Assembly: GCA_021229015.1 (NCBI GenBank)
Contig: CM037785.1
Span: forward strand, 3,006,350 to 3,070,349
Reading direction: 5' to 3'
DNA from: Solen grandis
Lineage: Eukaryota; Mollusca; Bivalvia; Adapedonta; Solenidae
Length of the DNA stretch: 64,000 bases
The translations under genes were made by a program, and so were the position numbers. Positions 32,313 to 45,054 of the stretch are shown here, one piece after another. A model generated the notes under the pieces. The model saw nothing but the letters and a program-made list of their open reading frames with translations, did no database searches and was not told the DNA's origin. How positions within the stretch are numbered: position 1 is the first letter of the stretch; every line of letters starts with the position of its first letter.

Positions 32313-34396
32313 CCGCTACTTCCTTGATTCGTCCCCCAAAGAGGGACGAAGAAGAAAGAGGGGCCGACCTAAGCTTTTCTCGAGAAGAAGAGAGAAGTAG
32401 CTTGTTGGGGCCGTCCAGGATGGCATCCCGCCTGCAGCGAGTCATCTCGGAAGAGAGAGAGAGAGATAGCAAAATCGAATGTTTTGCCGTCGCTGCTAAG
32501 GCCTCTAAAAGAAGCCTGACGGAAGCAGATAAGGCATCCTTTTGTTGTAGCTTGACCGAAAGAGCGGCCACGAAGGAGTCAGTATGCAACGAGATGCCGG
32601 AAAGAAAGCGGGAGCGTTGCTCCCAGCGATCGAGGACCTTCAGCTGAAGCGGTAAAGAGGAGGGGACCTTGAGCCGGAGCCGACTCGCATCTAGGTCCAG
32701 TTTTGGAGGGTGGATAGTAAAATCACCCTCCGGAAACTTGTAGGTCTTGGGGTTAAAACCCAAAGGCCGAAGGTCTGAAGTTGGAATAAACCAGCCCGGT
32801 CCTGGCTTAGAGGAGGATGAAGATTCGAAATCCTCCAGAGCCGAACGGACGACCGGAGAGAAAGGGAGCAACTCCGGTTCGACTGATTTGGATTCCTTAG
32901 GCTTACCGACAAGGTCAAGGTAACCTTCGCACCTCTTCCGGGAGGGAGGAGGGGCCGGTTTGCATACTGATGCAGGTAAGGTAGCAAAGACCTCCTGAAC
33001 AGCCCTGTCCATGGAAAACCGACTGTCGTCTGACTCCTCGTCCTCGTCAGAGAGAGGATTGTCAGTACGAGGTTCGGAATGAGCGCTGAATCGGCGCGAG
33101 GTGGACGAAATAGGCACGTCCTCAGCAAATAAGGAGTCCTCCTCCGGAGCATGAAGGGAGATTTCATCCTCCAAGTGTCCGCTCAAAGCAGTCCCACTAG
33201 TAGGGGGATTGCGAGTAGAGGGAGGAGACCCAGCCTCAGGGCGAGATGGGGGAGCATCCTGAGGGGGAAAGCCCATAAAGGGAAATGGAGGGAAAAAGGG
33301 CCACATAGGGGGCTGTGCAGAAGAAGCGCCCTGTGGACCCGAGGAGGGAGGAGACTGAAGGAACAGTCTGTGATCTAGGGTCTCTGGTGGAAGAGAAACC
33401 CGATCCCTCCTAGAAGATGAAGGCTCACCCGGTATGACGGGGGGGGAGGCAGAACTGAAATGCCTGGCGTATTCCCCCATCATGTGGGACCACCACGTGG
33501 AAGGGTCAAAGGTCTGAGGTTGCGCTGAAACATCCGCACCTTGAACCTTCGAAGACGTGGTGGAGCGTAAAGGGGACCGGTCCCAAGTAGCAGAGCTAGG
33601 GGACCGGTGACCGGAAAAACCCGGGGAACGGTTGTGGGACCGTTTCTTGGGCACCCTTGAACATGAGGGAGGAGGTGGCCGAAGCGGAGAAACCGCAGGG
33701 CTACCTGAGGAAAAACTCGAGTCCGAATTTTCAGACAAAATCGGCGAAGACCGGTGACCCACACGTCTAGAGTGGTGAGCCGACCTGGCCGTTGATCGGT
33801 GACGACCCTTCCGTGACCGGTCCGGGGGGACCGGCCCGGCCCGGTGCCTGGTGCCCGGTGACCGGTGCCTGGTGACCGGTGAGTAGTGGTCGGTGACCGG
33901 TGCCTGGTGACCGGTGACCGGTCCTGACCGGTGACCGGTCCCTGGTAGATATACCCGGTGACCGGCCGGTGGGCCGGTTCCGGTGACTGCGATCACGCAA
34001 TTGACCGGTCATGCCCGGTGACCGGTGACCGGTCGGAGTAGTCTCCTTGACTGCTCCCCTGGGGCTGACACAAGGAGAGCCGGGCAGGGAGCCAGGAGAT
34101 GAAGGCGGCCTCTCCGGAGAGGGGCGGGAAGCCTTCTTCCTGGGAGGGGGAGAGGGACTCCGACCCCCAGCAGCACTGAACCCAGAGAAGGAGGAGGAAG
34201 ATGAGGCCTTCCTTTTCCGGGATGAGTAAGACCGACGTGAAGAGGCTTTCTTCCAGATCTCGTCTGTCCACGAAGCACAAACGGTGCAGGTGTCGACCCT
34301 AGAGCACCCTGAACATGAAAGGCAGGACTGATGGGAATCCCAGGACGCCTTGACATGTCCGCAGGAGCCCCGAGACTGCGACATAGTAAAAAGCAA
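32035..34396 (-). CDS. DIRS gag-like protein, frame change in internal repeat
   Basis: The upstream frame (34396 to about 34000) begins with a Cys/His-rich segment (CGHVKASWDSHQSC, CSGC, CTVCASW) typical of the N-terminus of metazoan DIRS Gag, followed by an Arg/Ser-rich stretch. Within the CCGGTCACC-type tandem repeat (about 33830-34050) the coding frame changes. The downstream frame (33996-32035, 653 codons) runs on without a stop through Ser/Pro-rich and acidic parts to a basic tail. Gag would coat the RNA. The repeat codes for TGHRSP-like units in both frames, so the exact crossing point cannot be placed. Confidence 0.75.
33830..34050. repeat. GGTGACCGGT-type tandem repeat inside DIRS gag
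   Basis: Many overlapping copies of GGTGACCGGT and GGTGCCTGGT with short interruptions. The unit is itself near-palindromic (ACCGGT). It encodes repeated Thr-Gly-His-Arg-Ser-Pro units. It is probably prone to length change and to assembly error. Confidence 0.8.
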
Positions 34397-34731
34397 TACA
34401 AAAGAACAATGTATGCAAAATAAAAAACGGGAAGACCGAAGAAAACCCGTACAAAGAAATCTCGAAACGAGACAACAGTATATACAAAATCAAAATAATA
34501 AAACCAGTGTCACGGGAGCCGAAGCACGGAAACCCGTGACACAAGGCAAAAGGTCCCGATACGGGACGGAGATTGGGAATTCTACACGTATATAGAATAA
34601 AACCAATAAGAACAATATAAACAACACAGCCGAGGCTATGAAAAGATAAGAAAAGGAGAGCTGTAGCGCACAGAAGCTATCAAGAAAGGGACACGCTAGG
34701 TTACCCACTGAAACTCGATGGCTTCCAAAAC

Positions 34732-34825
34732 ACAATTGGAGAACGGGGGTTACACTTCCGGTAACTAGGGGGTTTAGGGAATGGTTTATTTTGCGGACTC
34801 TGTTTTGGAAGCTGTGCACAAATAG
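34732..34825. repeat. DIRS right inverted terminal repeat
   Basis: Perfect inverse of 28709-28802. It lies at the 5' end of the minus-strand transcription unit, followed outward by a 32-bp end extension to 34857. Confidence 0.95.
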
Positions 34826-35386
34826 TAATAACAGGTAACGTATTTATGCTATTAAAAGTGGCATAACTCCTGACCTAATAGACAGAACTCAGCCATAATC
34901 ACACTCAATCGAGACATTCTGGTCATAAACATAGTCTTAAAGTTTAAAGATGATTGCTCAAAAGATGAAGATGCTAGAATGTAAACAAAGTGAAATCTGG
35001 CATTTTTTTATATTAAAAGGGGCTTAACTCCGACCTAATTGACCGATCTCACCCATATTCGAACTCAATCGAGACATTATGGTCATTAACATTGTCATAA
35101 AGTTTGAAGATGATTGCTCAAAAGATGAAGATGCTAGATTGTAAACAAAGTGAAATCTGGCATTTTTTTAATATTAAAAGGGGCATAACTCCTAACCTAA
35201 TTGACTGATCTCAGCCATATTTGAACTCAATCGAGACATTATGGTCATATACATTGTCCTAAAGTTTGAAGATGACTGCTTAAGAAATGAAGGTGATAGA
35301 GTGTAAACACTAAATTGTTGACGACAGACGGCGGACACTCACGGGATCACAATAGCTCACCCTGAGATTTGCTCAGGTGAGCTAAA

Positions 35387-36447
35387 AACCAATAAATAAT
35401 GACTTATGCTTTATTTACATTAAATAAAAACCAATTAATAATAATTACTTTATATGCTTTATTTGTACATGTGCTTTCAAGTTGATTTTTTCCTATTTTC
35501 CTTTTTTTTCCTTAACATCCCATCTGGCTATCAAAAGCTCATTCTTAATAACATGGTAATATAAGGATTCATAAAACCAGAGAGTTGAAGTGGGAGATAC
35601 AAGGATATAATTACATGTACTATTTTCAGCATTCCATTTTCTTGGTAATTACATGTCATTATCATATAAGTACAAATTTAAGAAAAGAAAATACTTTTTA
35701 TTACAAGATTTTCCAGACATCCATTTTAAATCTGTCTAGCAGGAATATATAAGCCCACCCAAATGGCGCCTTGTGTGAGCCACATAAATCTTAACAGCAG
35801 GTTATATATTGCAGGACTTTCCAAAACTCTCTGGAGAAAAAAGGTCTGGGCCAAATCTTGAGAAAATTGGCATCATTCACTGACTAAGCAATTATATATT
35901 TCTATGGTTACATTCAAGACATTGAAAGAGAATGCAGATCATGAATTAAGGGGCAATTGAAGATGGACATTTTTTGTTCATTATTAGAGTGTAACCTTTG
36001 CTCCAAGTTTACAAGTTAAGAGTTTTTTCAAAATATGTAATTCACACCCCAACAATGGCACCTTGACTTAACTAAATATGCAAATTTATGTTCCTTTGGT
36101 TCTGGATTGACAGACCAACTGACTAGAGCTGAAACACTACAGTATGATTCGGTACTACCTACATGGTATTCAGACTATGGCACAGTATCGTCTAATATTC
36201 TAGGAGTATTTTTTTTTCAGCGTAAATGTTGAAAAGCTTGAAAATGCGGTATTTCTTGATTCCTCAACACATAATTATAGGTCAAAATACTTCCAAACCT
36301 TCAACCTGAATAATATATTAGCATCAATAATAGGTTAGCGTCATTAATAGGTTAGTTTCAGTAATTTTAAGACAATGTACATTTAGAATTTTTTTAATAA
36401 CAAATGAAACAATGATGGCAATGTCAGAATGACAGAAAACCAAATTT
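35387..36447. other. Intergenic, no feature recognised
   Basis: AT-rich sequence with no recognisable gene, tail or head of the repeat families described here. Confidence 0.4.
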
Positions 36448-37632
36448 AACTAGAGCTATCACTGAAGGTGATTAATACCCACATAAAATGCTTTGATACA
36501 GGAGAAGCCAGCCTCCAGGCAGAGAATAGATAAGAACTTGTATACATAGGTTATTGATTATGATAGTAAATAATAAGTAAGTAAAGTCTTTAATGAAAGT
36601 TGATAGAGAGTCAGTTATGATTGTTGGCACAGTAGTTTAAAAGTGAAGAGTTACAGTTCTTGGACACTCCACTTCTCCTATTCGCCATCTGTTTACATTT
36701 TTCAGTTTCAAGTGAATACCATGTATAATATTTGAGTTATGTTCAGGACCAGAAAAAAAGCAATTTAACAAAGGGAGATAATTAAAAAAATGGGACCAGG
36801 TAAAGTAACAGTTCTTGGACACTGCACTTTTCCTAGTCGCCATCTGTTTTCATTTTAAGTTTGTTTAAAGTCAATACCTTGTATAATTTTCAAGTTATGT
36901 TCTGGACAAGGAAAAAACAGAATTGAACAAAGGGAGATAACTCCATAATTAGACCATGTAGAGTTACAGTTCTTGGACACTGCACTTCTCCTAATCATCA
37001 TCTGTCTACATTTAAAGTTTCAAGTCAATACCTTGTATAATTTTCGATTAATTTTCTGGACAAGAAAAACAGAATTAATCAAAGGGAGGTAATGCAAAAA
37101 TGGGACCAGGGCAATAACTCTGCCATCCTTGAGACAACTCGAGTGAAATTTATGACACTCACCTCTCCACCTGATTATCAATGTACACACAAACTTTAAA
37201 CCGAATTGGTTAAGAAATGTTCAAGAAGTTCGCGCAACAAGATATTTTGAGTCAAATCAGGGGCAATAACTCTGCCAACCTTGAGACAACTCAAAAAAAA
37301 AAATTATGTCACACACTTTTCCACCTGATTATCAATGCACACACAAAATTTGAACCAAGTCGGTTAAGAAATGTAGAAGAAATTTAGAGTTGAATCTGGG
37401 GCAGTAACTCTGTAATCTTCAAGATAACTCAAGTGAAATTTATGTCACGCACCTCTCCACCTGATTATCAATGCACACACAAAATTTGAACCAAATCAGT
37501 TAAGAAATGTAGAAGTAGTTTGCATCACAAGATTGTGGGATAGACGGACAGACAAATAAACCAACAAACCAACAGACCCACAGACTGACTCCTATATGCC
37601 CCCTCTCAAACTGAGTTTGCAGGGGTATAATT
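36448..37632 (+). mobile_element. HINE-like element with two successive cores
   Basis: The head AACTAGAGCTATC...AATACCC is at 36448. The tail GCCCCCTCTCAAAC-TGAGTTTGCAGGGG forms a hairpin and ends TATAATTA at about 37632. The first array (about 36640-37110) has three monomers with ACAGTTCTTGGACACT. The second (about 37100-37530) has three unrelated monomers with GACAACTC and CCACCTGATTATCAATG. A GACGGACAGACAAAT stretch precedes the tail. Confidence 0.75.
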
Positions 37633-40600
37633 AGCTATGTTGTGGTCTTTAGACTAATCAGCTACTTCTGCTCTTCTTTGCCAAATTGTATTTTGGTACA
37701 TACCAAAATCATGAAATAATGTACCGATACCTACCCAGAAAAGTCAGTACCACAGTACAGACTTACTGTACTGCATGAATAACACTACAGACATAAAATT
37801 TAACAGACTGGACAAGGAAGTTAACTTTAGGGGTGGGGTAAAATTATAATTAAGGGCTAAATTAGTCATCTGGATGCCTGAGTGTAAACAACATGAACTT
37901 TGTACATATTTTTGCTATTATCTTTGAAGGGTCATAACTCCAGCTCTTTTTATCTGGTATGACACATAATTAAACTCAGATGCAAACATCATTGCACTTT
38001 ACCTATAATTATTAACCTTAAAGTAAAATATGGTTATTTTTTATCATTCAAGGGACACTTATTCTGGAATAGCTGCTCTTGCAATTGTTTTCTTCATGTA
38101 CCAAAGACACATTTAGTCATTCAATACTCAGACATGATACTGCCCATATGGTTAGATTTAACTGTGATTTGATATCTCATAACCTTCAATTCATTTTGAA
38201 ATGTATTTCTATATATAAAATATGAAAATAAAGTTGCTGTGTTTGCCAATGTTTCCATAGGCTATAAATGAACAGTATTGATATGAATTTTGTTTAAAAG
38301 GATGTTGATAAATATTTAACATGTTTATCAATCATATATATTTTGAGCAAGTTGAAGTGATTTAACCCTTATAATGCTGTGGGCACTTGTGACTCATGCC
38401 TTTGAGACCAGTGCAGACCAAAATCAGCCTGCACATCCATGCAATCTGATCATTGCAAGCATTTTTTGCTATTCAGTCAATAAATTTCAGCAAGCACCCC
38501 CATAAAACAACAAATGTGGTACAGCCCAAATTGAAGAAAAGACAAGTCTAAATAGAGATTTGTTTTTCCCCCACAAGAAGGGCTAATGTGCTTTCCCCAA
38601 AACTGGAAAAAATGCCCTGACAAGAGTCCTCACATCAATTTCTTTCCATAACTGAAATTTTCTTTCAAAAGCATAAATAAAACAGGAGTTATATCTTAAG
38701 GACACAAAATTTGATAAAAGGGGGAAACTCCAACAAGAAACCTTGGAAATGGATTATACTCTTGTATACTGCAATTCTCATCCATAATGTCTACCTTTGA
38801 AGTTTCAAGGTTATAATTATGTCTCATAGTGCATGAGAAATGCTTCTGACAAAAAATAAGTCTGAAATATAACAAAGGGCAACTTAATGTTTCCCAATTA
38901 ACGTAAACAGAAATTGTTTTAACTTAACAAAGCACTGGAGTGGTTGAATGTAATTCTCATTTGTTCTTAAAATACCCCATCTGTTGTACAAAATACACCT
39001 TCTTGTGATTTTCCGTCCAGTAATATGATGAATATTTTGGGTTTGGCGAGAAATAAAATAGAAAACATGGAAGAAATCAGTATGAAATTTAATCTGAAAG
39101 ACAATTTCTTCCAGTTCTGAACTAGAGATTTGTTTTCATAGAAAACAGATCCCTCTCCCACCCCCTTAGAGATACACTGAGGCACACGGTGACATATGCT
39201 TTATATGCTTTGAAAAAGTAGATCTACTAAAACAAAACATTAGCTCACATATGCAAACAGTGACTTGAAAATAGGAATACATTATTATTGTTCACATGTA
39301 AAAGAATAATAAGGATGACAAACAACAGGTAAGCCCTGTGTGGCTTTGCAAATGTTTGCAGCAATTGAGTACATATATACCAAAAATCTGATTGTTTTAA
39401 TTCATGTTGTTTATTATTCATTGAATTTTTACAGCAATTACATCATCAGCATTCATTAAAAAAATAATTAAAGGGCTGACTATATTGATCAAGCTCCACC
39501 CAGAGTTATGGACCTTGTGTGTGACACTTTTTCTTATCAATTTCTTTCCATAATTGAAATTTTGTTTCAAAAGCATATAAGTAGAACAGATATCATCTTG
39601 TGGTCAAGAAATTGTGAAAAGAGGGAATAACTCCAAAAGTTCTGAGGCAAGGGTTATGAATATTGTGCATTACACATTCTCTCATTAACTTTTTTCCATA
39701 AATGAAATTTATTTCAATAGAATGAGTCTAACTGGAGTTATTTTAAGAACACAAAATTGTATTATGCTATTGTGTTCTGCAATTCTCATCCATAACGTCT
39801 ACCCACTCTCATAAAACAAATAAATATGAAATTGAACAAAAGGCAGTAACTCCAAAAATATGATGTGTAGAGTTATGGTTCTTGTGCATTGCACTTCTCC
39901 TCTATGTGATCAATCCATCTATGAAGTTTCAAGGTTATAGTTCTCAAAGTGTGTGAGAAATGCTCCTGGCAAACATAAGAATGAAATTAAACAAAGGGCA
40001 ATAACTCAAAAAATATGATAATATAAATATGGGGTGAGACATAGTTATAAAAAAAAATACTGGTCACAAAAATGAAATAGCATACTAATTTTGATTTAAA
40101 GCCATTGCAAGCAAACTATATGCAAAAGTCTATTTTACAACCTGCTCTGACTTGTGTTTTCTCCATATTAATAATACTCTGGTTTTATCCCACATACAGA
40201 CAGTGTGCCCACTGAATTTTGTAACTAGAGGAACAATCGTTGTGTTTGTACCACTTCATTTAGAGAGTCTCTACAATTTTTGGGGTAAAAGAAATCTACA
40301 AGGGGTAAATTGGCATACTGCAAGGACAATGCCACCATATCAGCCAAAGAGAATGTTCATAAGGAAAATCACTTACTACCCTACTACCCAATACATGTAA
40401 ATTAGATAAGTTCAAATAATCTATTATATTTTTTTCTGATTTTTCCCAATTCTGATAATGCACACTGACAGGATTTTCACAATTTCATAAAATAACTAAA
40501 ACAATAAACTTGCCCATTTACATAGTAATTCTACAGCAAAAAAGGAAAAATTTTTTGGCAGAGCCATATGAAGAAAAAAAACTATATAATCTTTTTCATT

Positions 40601-41543
40601 TCATGCTACATAATTTTTAAGCTTTTTTTTTCCCCATAATTTCTTAATCTTTTATAGTCCCATATGTCTTTTAAATACCCCATAAAAAAATTACATCATT
40701 TTTAACTTTCAACCTGGCTCAGTTAATGCAACAGCTATAGACATGCAAGAAACATTTATCCCAAAGATAACATTTATCTTCTACTGTGAAAGAAACAATT
40801 AGCATTCACGGATATTAATCAGCCTATACACCTTAAGCATGGAATAAAACAAAACATCTTTCATCACAAACTGATCCTGTCATGATATTAAAACATCTCA
40901 AAATAATGTAACTCTAAAATGAAAGAAACACTTCCTTGGGGAAAGAAATATAATTGTGAAACATATCACACAAACACCTCATATATCTGGAGACAAGACA
41001 GCAAATTAGGTGCTACAGCCAAAAAATATTCAAAATATTCTAAAACCGAAAACCCTTTGTTAAAAAATAAAATCTCCTAATTTCACATGCATATCTGAGC
41101 CACAGATTCAATGAACAGTCACCTGAAATAACTCCTAGTGCTGAAAACCCATAAAAAATAAGAATGTGATACATGATGTTTTTTGCTTAAATATGCTTCC
41201 TTCCATGTTGGATTATTAAATCAACACCTAATAAAAACATAGGCTGCCACCATGATGCATAGCTTTAGAAAATGTCCTATTTTTCATTCAGGAAAAAATG
41301 TTTCATGGTTTTGAAAAAACTTCCAACAAATGCATTTGTTTGTTAAAATGTGAATTTGATGATGAAGAGGAAACTTTTTTGTTGGATCATTATCTCTATC
41401 ATCCTTGGTTGATTATAGGAAACAAAATTTATATGCACGAATGGCGTGCCTCAGCCACAAGTGAAAAGATTATCATTAGGAAAACCAAATAAGATCTTCA
41501 AATACTTAAAAAAAAATCAACCAAAACCAGAGTTTGTTTTTGA
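37633..41543. other. Intergenic with repeat debris
   Basis: No gene recognised. A dispersed repeat at about 38361-38550 matches 25228-25390 (AATGCTGT.GGCA, ATCAGCCTGCACATC-like, TCTGATCAT). Decayed ~160-bp monomers with GAGTTATGG and AACTCC phrases occur at about 38690-38900 and 39490-40010. Short frames near 40152-40400 and 41298-41492 show no motif. Confidence 0.4.
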
Positions 41544-42120
41544 AACAAGAACATAATTATGTCCCCTCCCCCACACACACCTCAAGCTCAATTTATATTT
41601 AGTCCAAATCCCATACATGAACATGGACATATGTGTAAAACTTTATTATGTAATCAAAAGGCTATACGATAAGCGTAACATCATGGTAAATGTAATTTCA
41701 AAATCCCTCAAAGAAAGACCGCAACTTGTGATAGACCAGACACGAAAAATAGATCTCATTTCTTTAACCTTTGAATTCTAAGAGTGACCTTGACCAAGGA
41801 GATACAGATCTGGGTCTTTTGCTCTACACCTCATTTCATGACGGTGTACATTTCTGCTAAATAATTTCAAACTCCATCAAGGAATGATAAAGTTATAGAG
41901 CAGAGACTAAAAATAAACCCCAAGTTTCATCTTTGAACTTTTATTATGACCTTGACTTGGTGATAATGAACCTGAGTCTTTTGCTCTACAACATCAACTC
42001 ATGATGGTGTACATTTTTGCCAAATAATTTCAAAATCCATCAAAGAATGACAAAGTTATGAAGCAGAGACAATTTGTGACATCCATCTATCAGGCAGAAA
42101 CAGAAAATCATGTCTTCCTA
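41544..42120 (+). mobile_element. Decayed HINE-like element, two monomers
   Basis: The head AACAAGAACATAATTATGTCCCC at about 41547 is followed by two related monomers of roughly 160 bp sharing GGTCTTTTGCTCTACA-like and CATGACGGTGTACATTT-like phrases. A clean tail hairpin was not found. Confidence 0.5.
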
Positions 42121-43580
42121 CCTACTACATTGGGGGAAACTGAATATGTAACTAAGTGAATGGTGTGGAACTGATCAGGTGCTATCCTGCAACATGAATG
42201 AAGCAGTATTATAAATAACAAGCTCTTAACTTGTAAGAAAAGTTGTCTGCAATTTATCTTATCAAACATACAGTCGAGTTTCATTCGTAAAAGACAAGCA
42301 TTCTTTACAGGCTTTTAAAGTCCCGCTAAGTTAGTGTGAAAATACATTTCAAACAGAGTCAGGAGGACCAACCCCCAGTTCCCCTCTGTCCTCATGATGT
42401 TTTACCAATGAGGACTTGGAGAAGACTACTATAATGGCCTTTTTCATACACTGCTTTCTCAACTGGTATAAATCAAAGGTGTGATGCACTAAGTGATTCT
42501 GATATATCTACTGAGAAATTTTAGCACTATGTAACTGATGGGAAACCCTTGTCAGACTAATATATCACTCAGTCACAATGTTTTATAATGCTTCATGAAC
42601 ATATGCACCTTTTCCACAATCTGTCACTGTGCAGACCACTATCAAAAGATGGAGACAGAATGAGACATGGAAGGATTTATCTAATGGACATGAGCCAATG
42701 TTTGACTATCTCCACTTGATGACCTGGTGACAACATTCCACTATATCCCCTTCCTGTGGCGTTCCCCCTACAGACAGTCACAAACTGGGACAGTTAAGCA
42801 TATTTTCAGAGGCAGTGCAATGCAATGAAACGGAGGGTATTTTCCTGATTCTAATATATTTGCAAGGACTTGTGCCTTGTTTATCTGTAAATCTATCTAA
42901 AAAATATTCCAATGTTGTACAGCAATACAGCATCCACAAGAATTTTGCACTAAATTATGCACCAATGAGAAAAAATCATCACCTTAAGATTCCTTTACAA
43001 ATTCTCTTCTCTATTTCACTAAGCACCTCAATCTGAGATTTTCTTAAATCAAAAACTCAAATTCTGAGTCATCATGAACATCAAAATCAAAGAAAATGAA
43101 AATCACAATCATTCAATATTAACATATCTACATAATTATAAGTTTTCTCTGCTTTATGTAAATAAATAAAGGAGTTCATAATATATTTTAAAAATTTTGA
43201 CTACAGAAAATTCAAGTTGAGAGAGCACTCAATTTAACTGAAAGAAATCCTTACTCCAAATGTATGTCTTGTACAAAACCTGATGGTATTATCAATAAGA
43301 TTTTTTCCATCTTTTTTTTCATCAAAAGTAGGTCAAAGGTCATGAGGTTAATTGCATTATGTAAAGTTCCAGCCACATAAGCAACTGTTAAGATTCACTT
43401 TAACCAGAAAACAATAATATTTGTTACTGATTACCCAAATGGCTAATTTCATAAAAACTTTTGGTTATTTTTCATTCAAAAGCATTAATAAGGCAAACAG
43501 TTTGTCAGCAGGACACTTTATATGTAGGCTTTGAAAATGTGAAATTGATTTTACCCAAATAGTTTAGAATATATACCGGT
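42121..43580. other. Intergenic, no feature recognised
   Basis: AT-rich, with no gene motif. The open frame at 42815-43036 has no recognisable family. Confidence 0.35.
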
Positions 43581-44245
43581 AACAAGAGGGCCAAAGAGGT
43601 CCTGGTTGCTCACCTGAGAATAAGGTTACCCAAGGAACATCTTTACTAAAACATTTTGAAATCTGGCTAGAAGTTTTGAAGGAGATGATTTTTAAAGTTT
43701 TCATTTTTTTTTTCTTTCCAATGCCATAGCAACCAGAGTTCTACATGGATCAAATTTATCTTTGTATTTTTTGTGAAGGTTCACCCAATGATCATCCCTG
43801 CCAAGTTTAATCAATTCTGTCCAGCAATTTCAAAGGAGATGTTGTTTAAGGTTTTCATTATGATTATAGGCAAATTAGCCCCGCCCCTGGCGGCCATGTT
43901 TTTTATGGATCTGAATGATTTTAATCAAGGAACATCTGTACTAAAACATTTTGAAATCTCTGGCCAGTAGTTTTGAAGATGATGATTTTTAAAGTTTTCA
44001 TAATTTTTTTCTTTCCGTTTCAATGGTTCTACATGGATCAAGCTTATTTTAGCAACTTTTGTGAAGGTTCACCCAAGGATCATCCCTGCCAAGTATAATC
44101 AAATTCTGTCCAGCAGTTCCAGAGGAGATGTTGTTTAAACCAAATTATGACAACAAACACCGCACAACACACGGCGACAGACACAGGACGCAGGGTAATC
44201 ACAAAATCTCACCTTGAGCATATAGTGCTCAGGTGAGCTAAAAAC
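43581..44245 (+). mobile_element. GAGGGCC-type HINE with ACCAGAGTTCTACATGG core
   Basis: The head AACAAGAGGGCC and GCTCACCTGAG start at 43581. The tail TCTCACCTTGAGCA...TGCTCAGGTGAGCTAAAAA ends at about 44245. The core has about three monomers with GCAACCAGAGTTCTACATGG-like and GCAAATTAGCCCCGCCCCTG phrases. Confidence 0.8.
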
Positions 44246-44817
44246 CGGCCGAATATGCACATTGTAAATCCTCTGGGTTTAGCACTACAAGTAAATAGTA
44301 TGACTGCATGTTGTCTTTGATTCTAACTTATATCTTATTTTCTAACTGAACAGTGTGAGTTCAGTTTAGTATCTCCAAGCATGCAGAATCAAGTCTGAAA
44401 TTATATTGCTGTTATATATCTAAATCAGTAAGACTACTTCCTTAGTGGCAGGGGTATCAAAACCTGGTATGCATTTAAATGATGGAGAGCACTTTCAAAT
44501 TGAGGTGATAAACCTCTTTATCATGTCATTAGGCCAAAATAAAAAATATGTTTGTTGTTCTTCAACAGACCCATCAAAATGGCTCATTTTTTTAATTTTT
44601 TTTTAAGTCTTTTTGAGTTGATTTTTTTTCCAGTCCATTCCATTGAAGAAAAAAACATATTTTTATCATTTGAAATTTAAAAAAAAACCTACCTACCCAC
44701 CCCTGGAATTCAGGGTTGGAGCATTGCAAATAAACATTTTTTTTAATGATGGCCTTAACTGATACTGAAAATTAAGAAACAAATAAATGTGGAAGGCACA
44801 GCTTAAATTTACTTTAA

Positions 44818-45050
44818 CCCTTTCCCTCATATATACTCATTTTGACGCCCTCAATAGGTATCGCATAAAGCCTGATCTGCAGAAAACCACAGTTAAACCT
44901 TACCAAATTTAATTATAAAATTCTCATTTCCAGACCACTGAGGAGCAGCGAACAGCATAAAACCTGATCAGCCTGAGGGTTACTCGCAGGCTGATCTGTT
45001 TTATGTTGTTCGCATAGGTCTTTTCATGGTGTCCTCTATGAGGGAAAGGG
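44818..45050. mobile_element. piggyBac-like MITE, copy 3
   Basis: Same 14-bp ends; TTAA at 44814-44817 and 45051-45054. The internal hairpin is weakened (CCTGAGGGTTACTCGCAGG). 233 bp, non-coding. Confidence 0.85.
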
Positions 45051-45054
45051 TTAA

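Larger units (their letters stand above)
28635..34857 (-). mobile_element. DIRS-type tyrosine-recombinase retrotransposon, structurally complete
   Basis: This 6.2-kb element carries, on the minus strand, gag, RT-RNase H and tyrosine recombinase, in DIRS order. It has 94-bp identical inverted repeats (28709-28802, 34732-34825) and end extensions of 74 and 32 bp. An internal complementary region (28859-28946) matches both extreme ends. There are no LTRs and no target duplication: the shared ATTAAAA at 28635-28641 and 34851-34857 is the same site as in neighbouring monomers of the host array. This fits integration of a circle by the recombinase rather than by an integrase. The perfect repeats suggest a recent insertion, while the reading frames are interrupted. 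Confidence 0.95.
27921..35386 (+). mobile_element. HINE tandem array, 5'-truncated, split by the DIRS element
   Basis: Monomers of about 136-163 bp marked by GTAAACAAAGTGAAATCTGG occur at about 27981, 28144, 28302, 28438 and 28599. After the insertion they resume near 34979, 35140 and 35299. The tail has GACGACAGACGGCGGAC and a hairpin ending GCTCAGGTGAGCTAA at about 35384. The head is missing. The array reads continuously across the DIRS insertion. Confidence 0.75.

Noticed and set aside
28635..34857. LTR retrotransposon or endogenous retrovirus
   Set aside because: No direct LTRs, no integrase or protease motifs; inverted repeats, an internal complementary region and a tyrosine recombinase identify a DIRS element.
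41298..41492. Small acidic protein-like frame
   Set aside because: No family motif, no splice context, and stops close by in an AT-rich intergenic stretch; most likely a chance frame.
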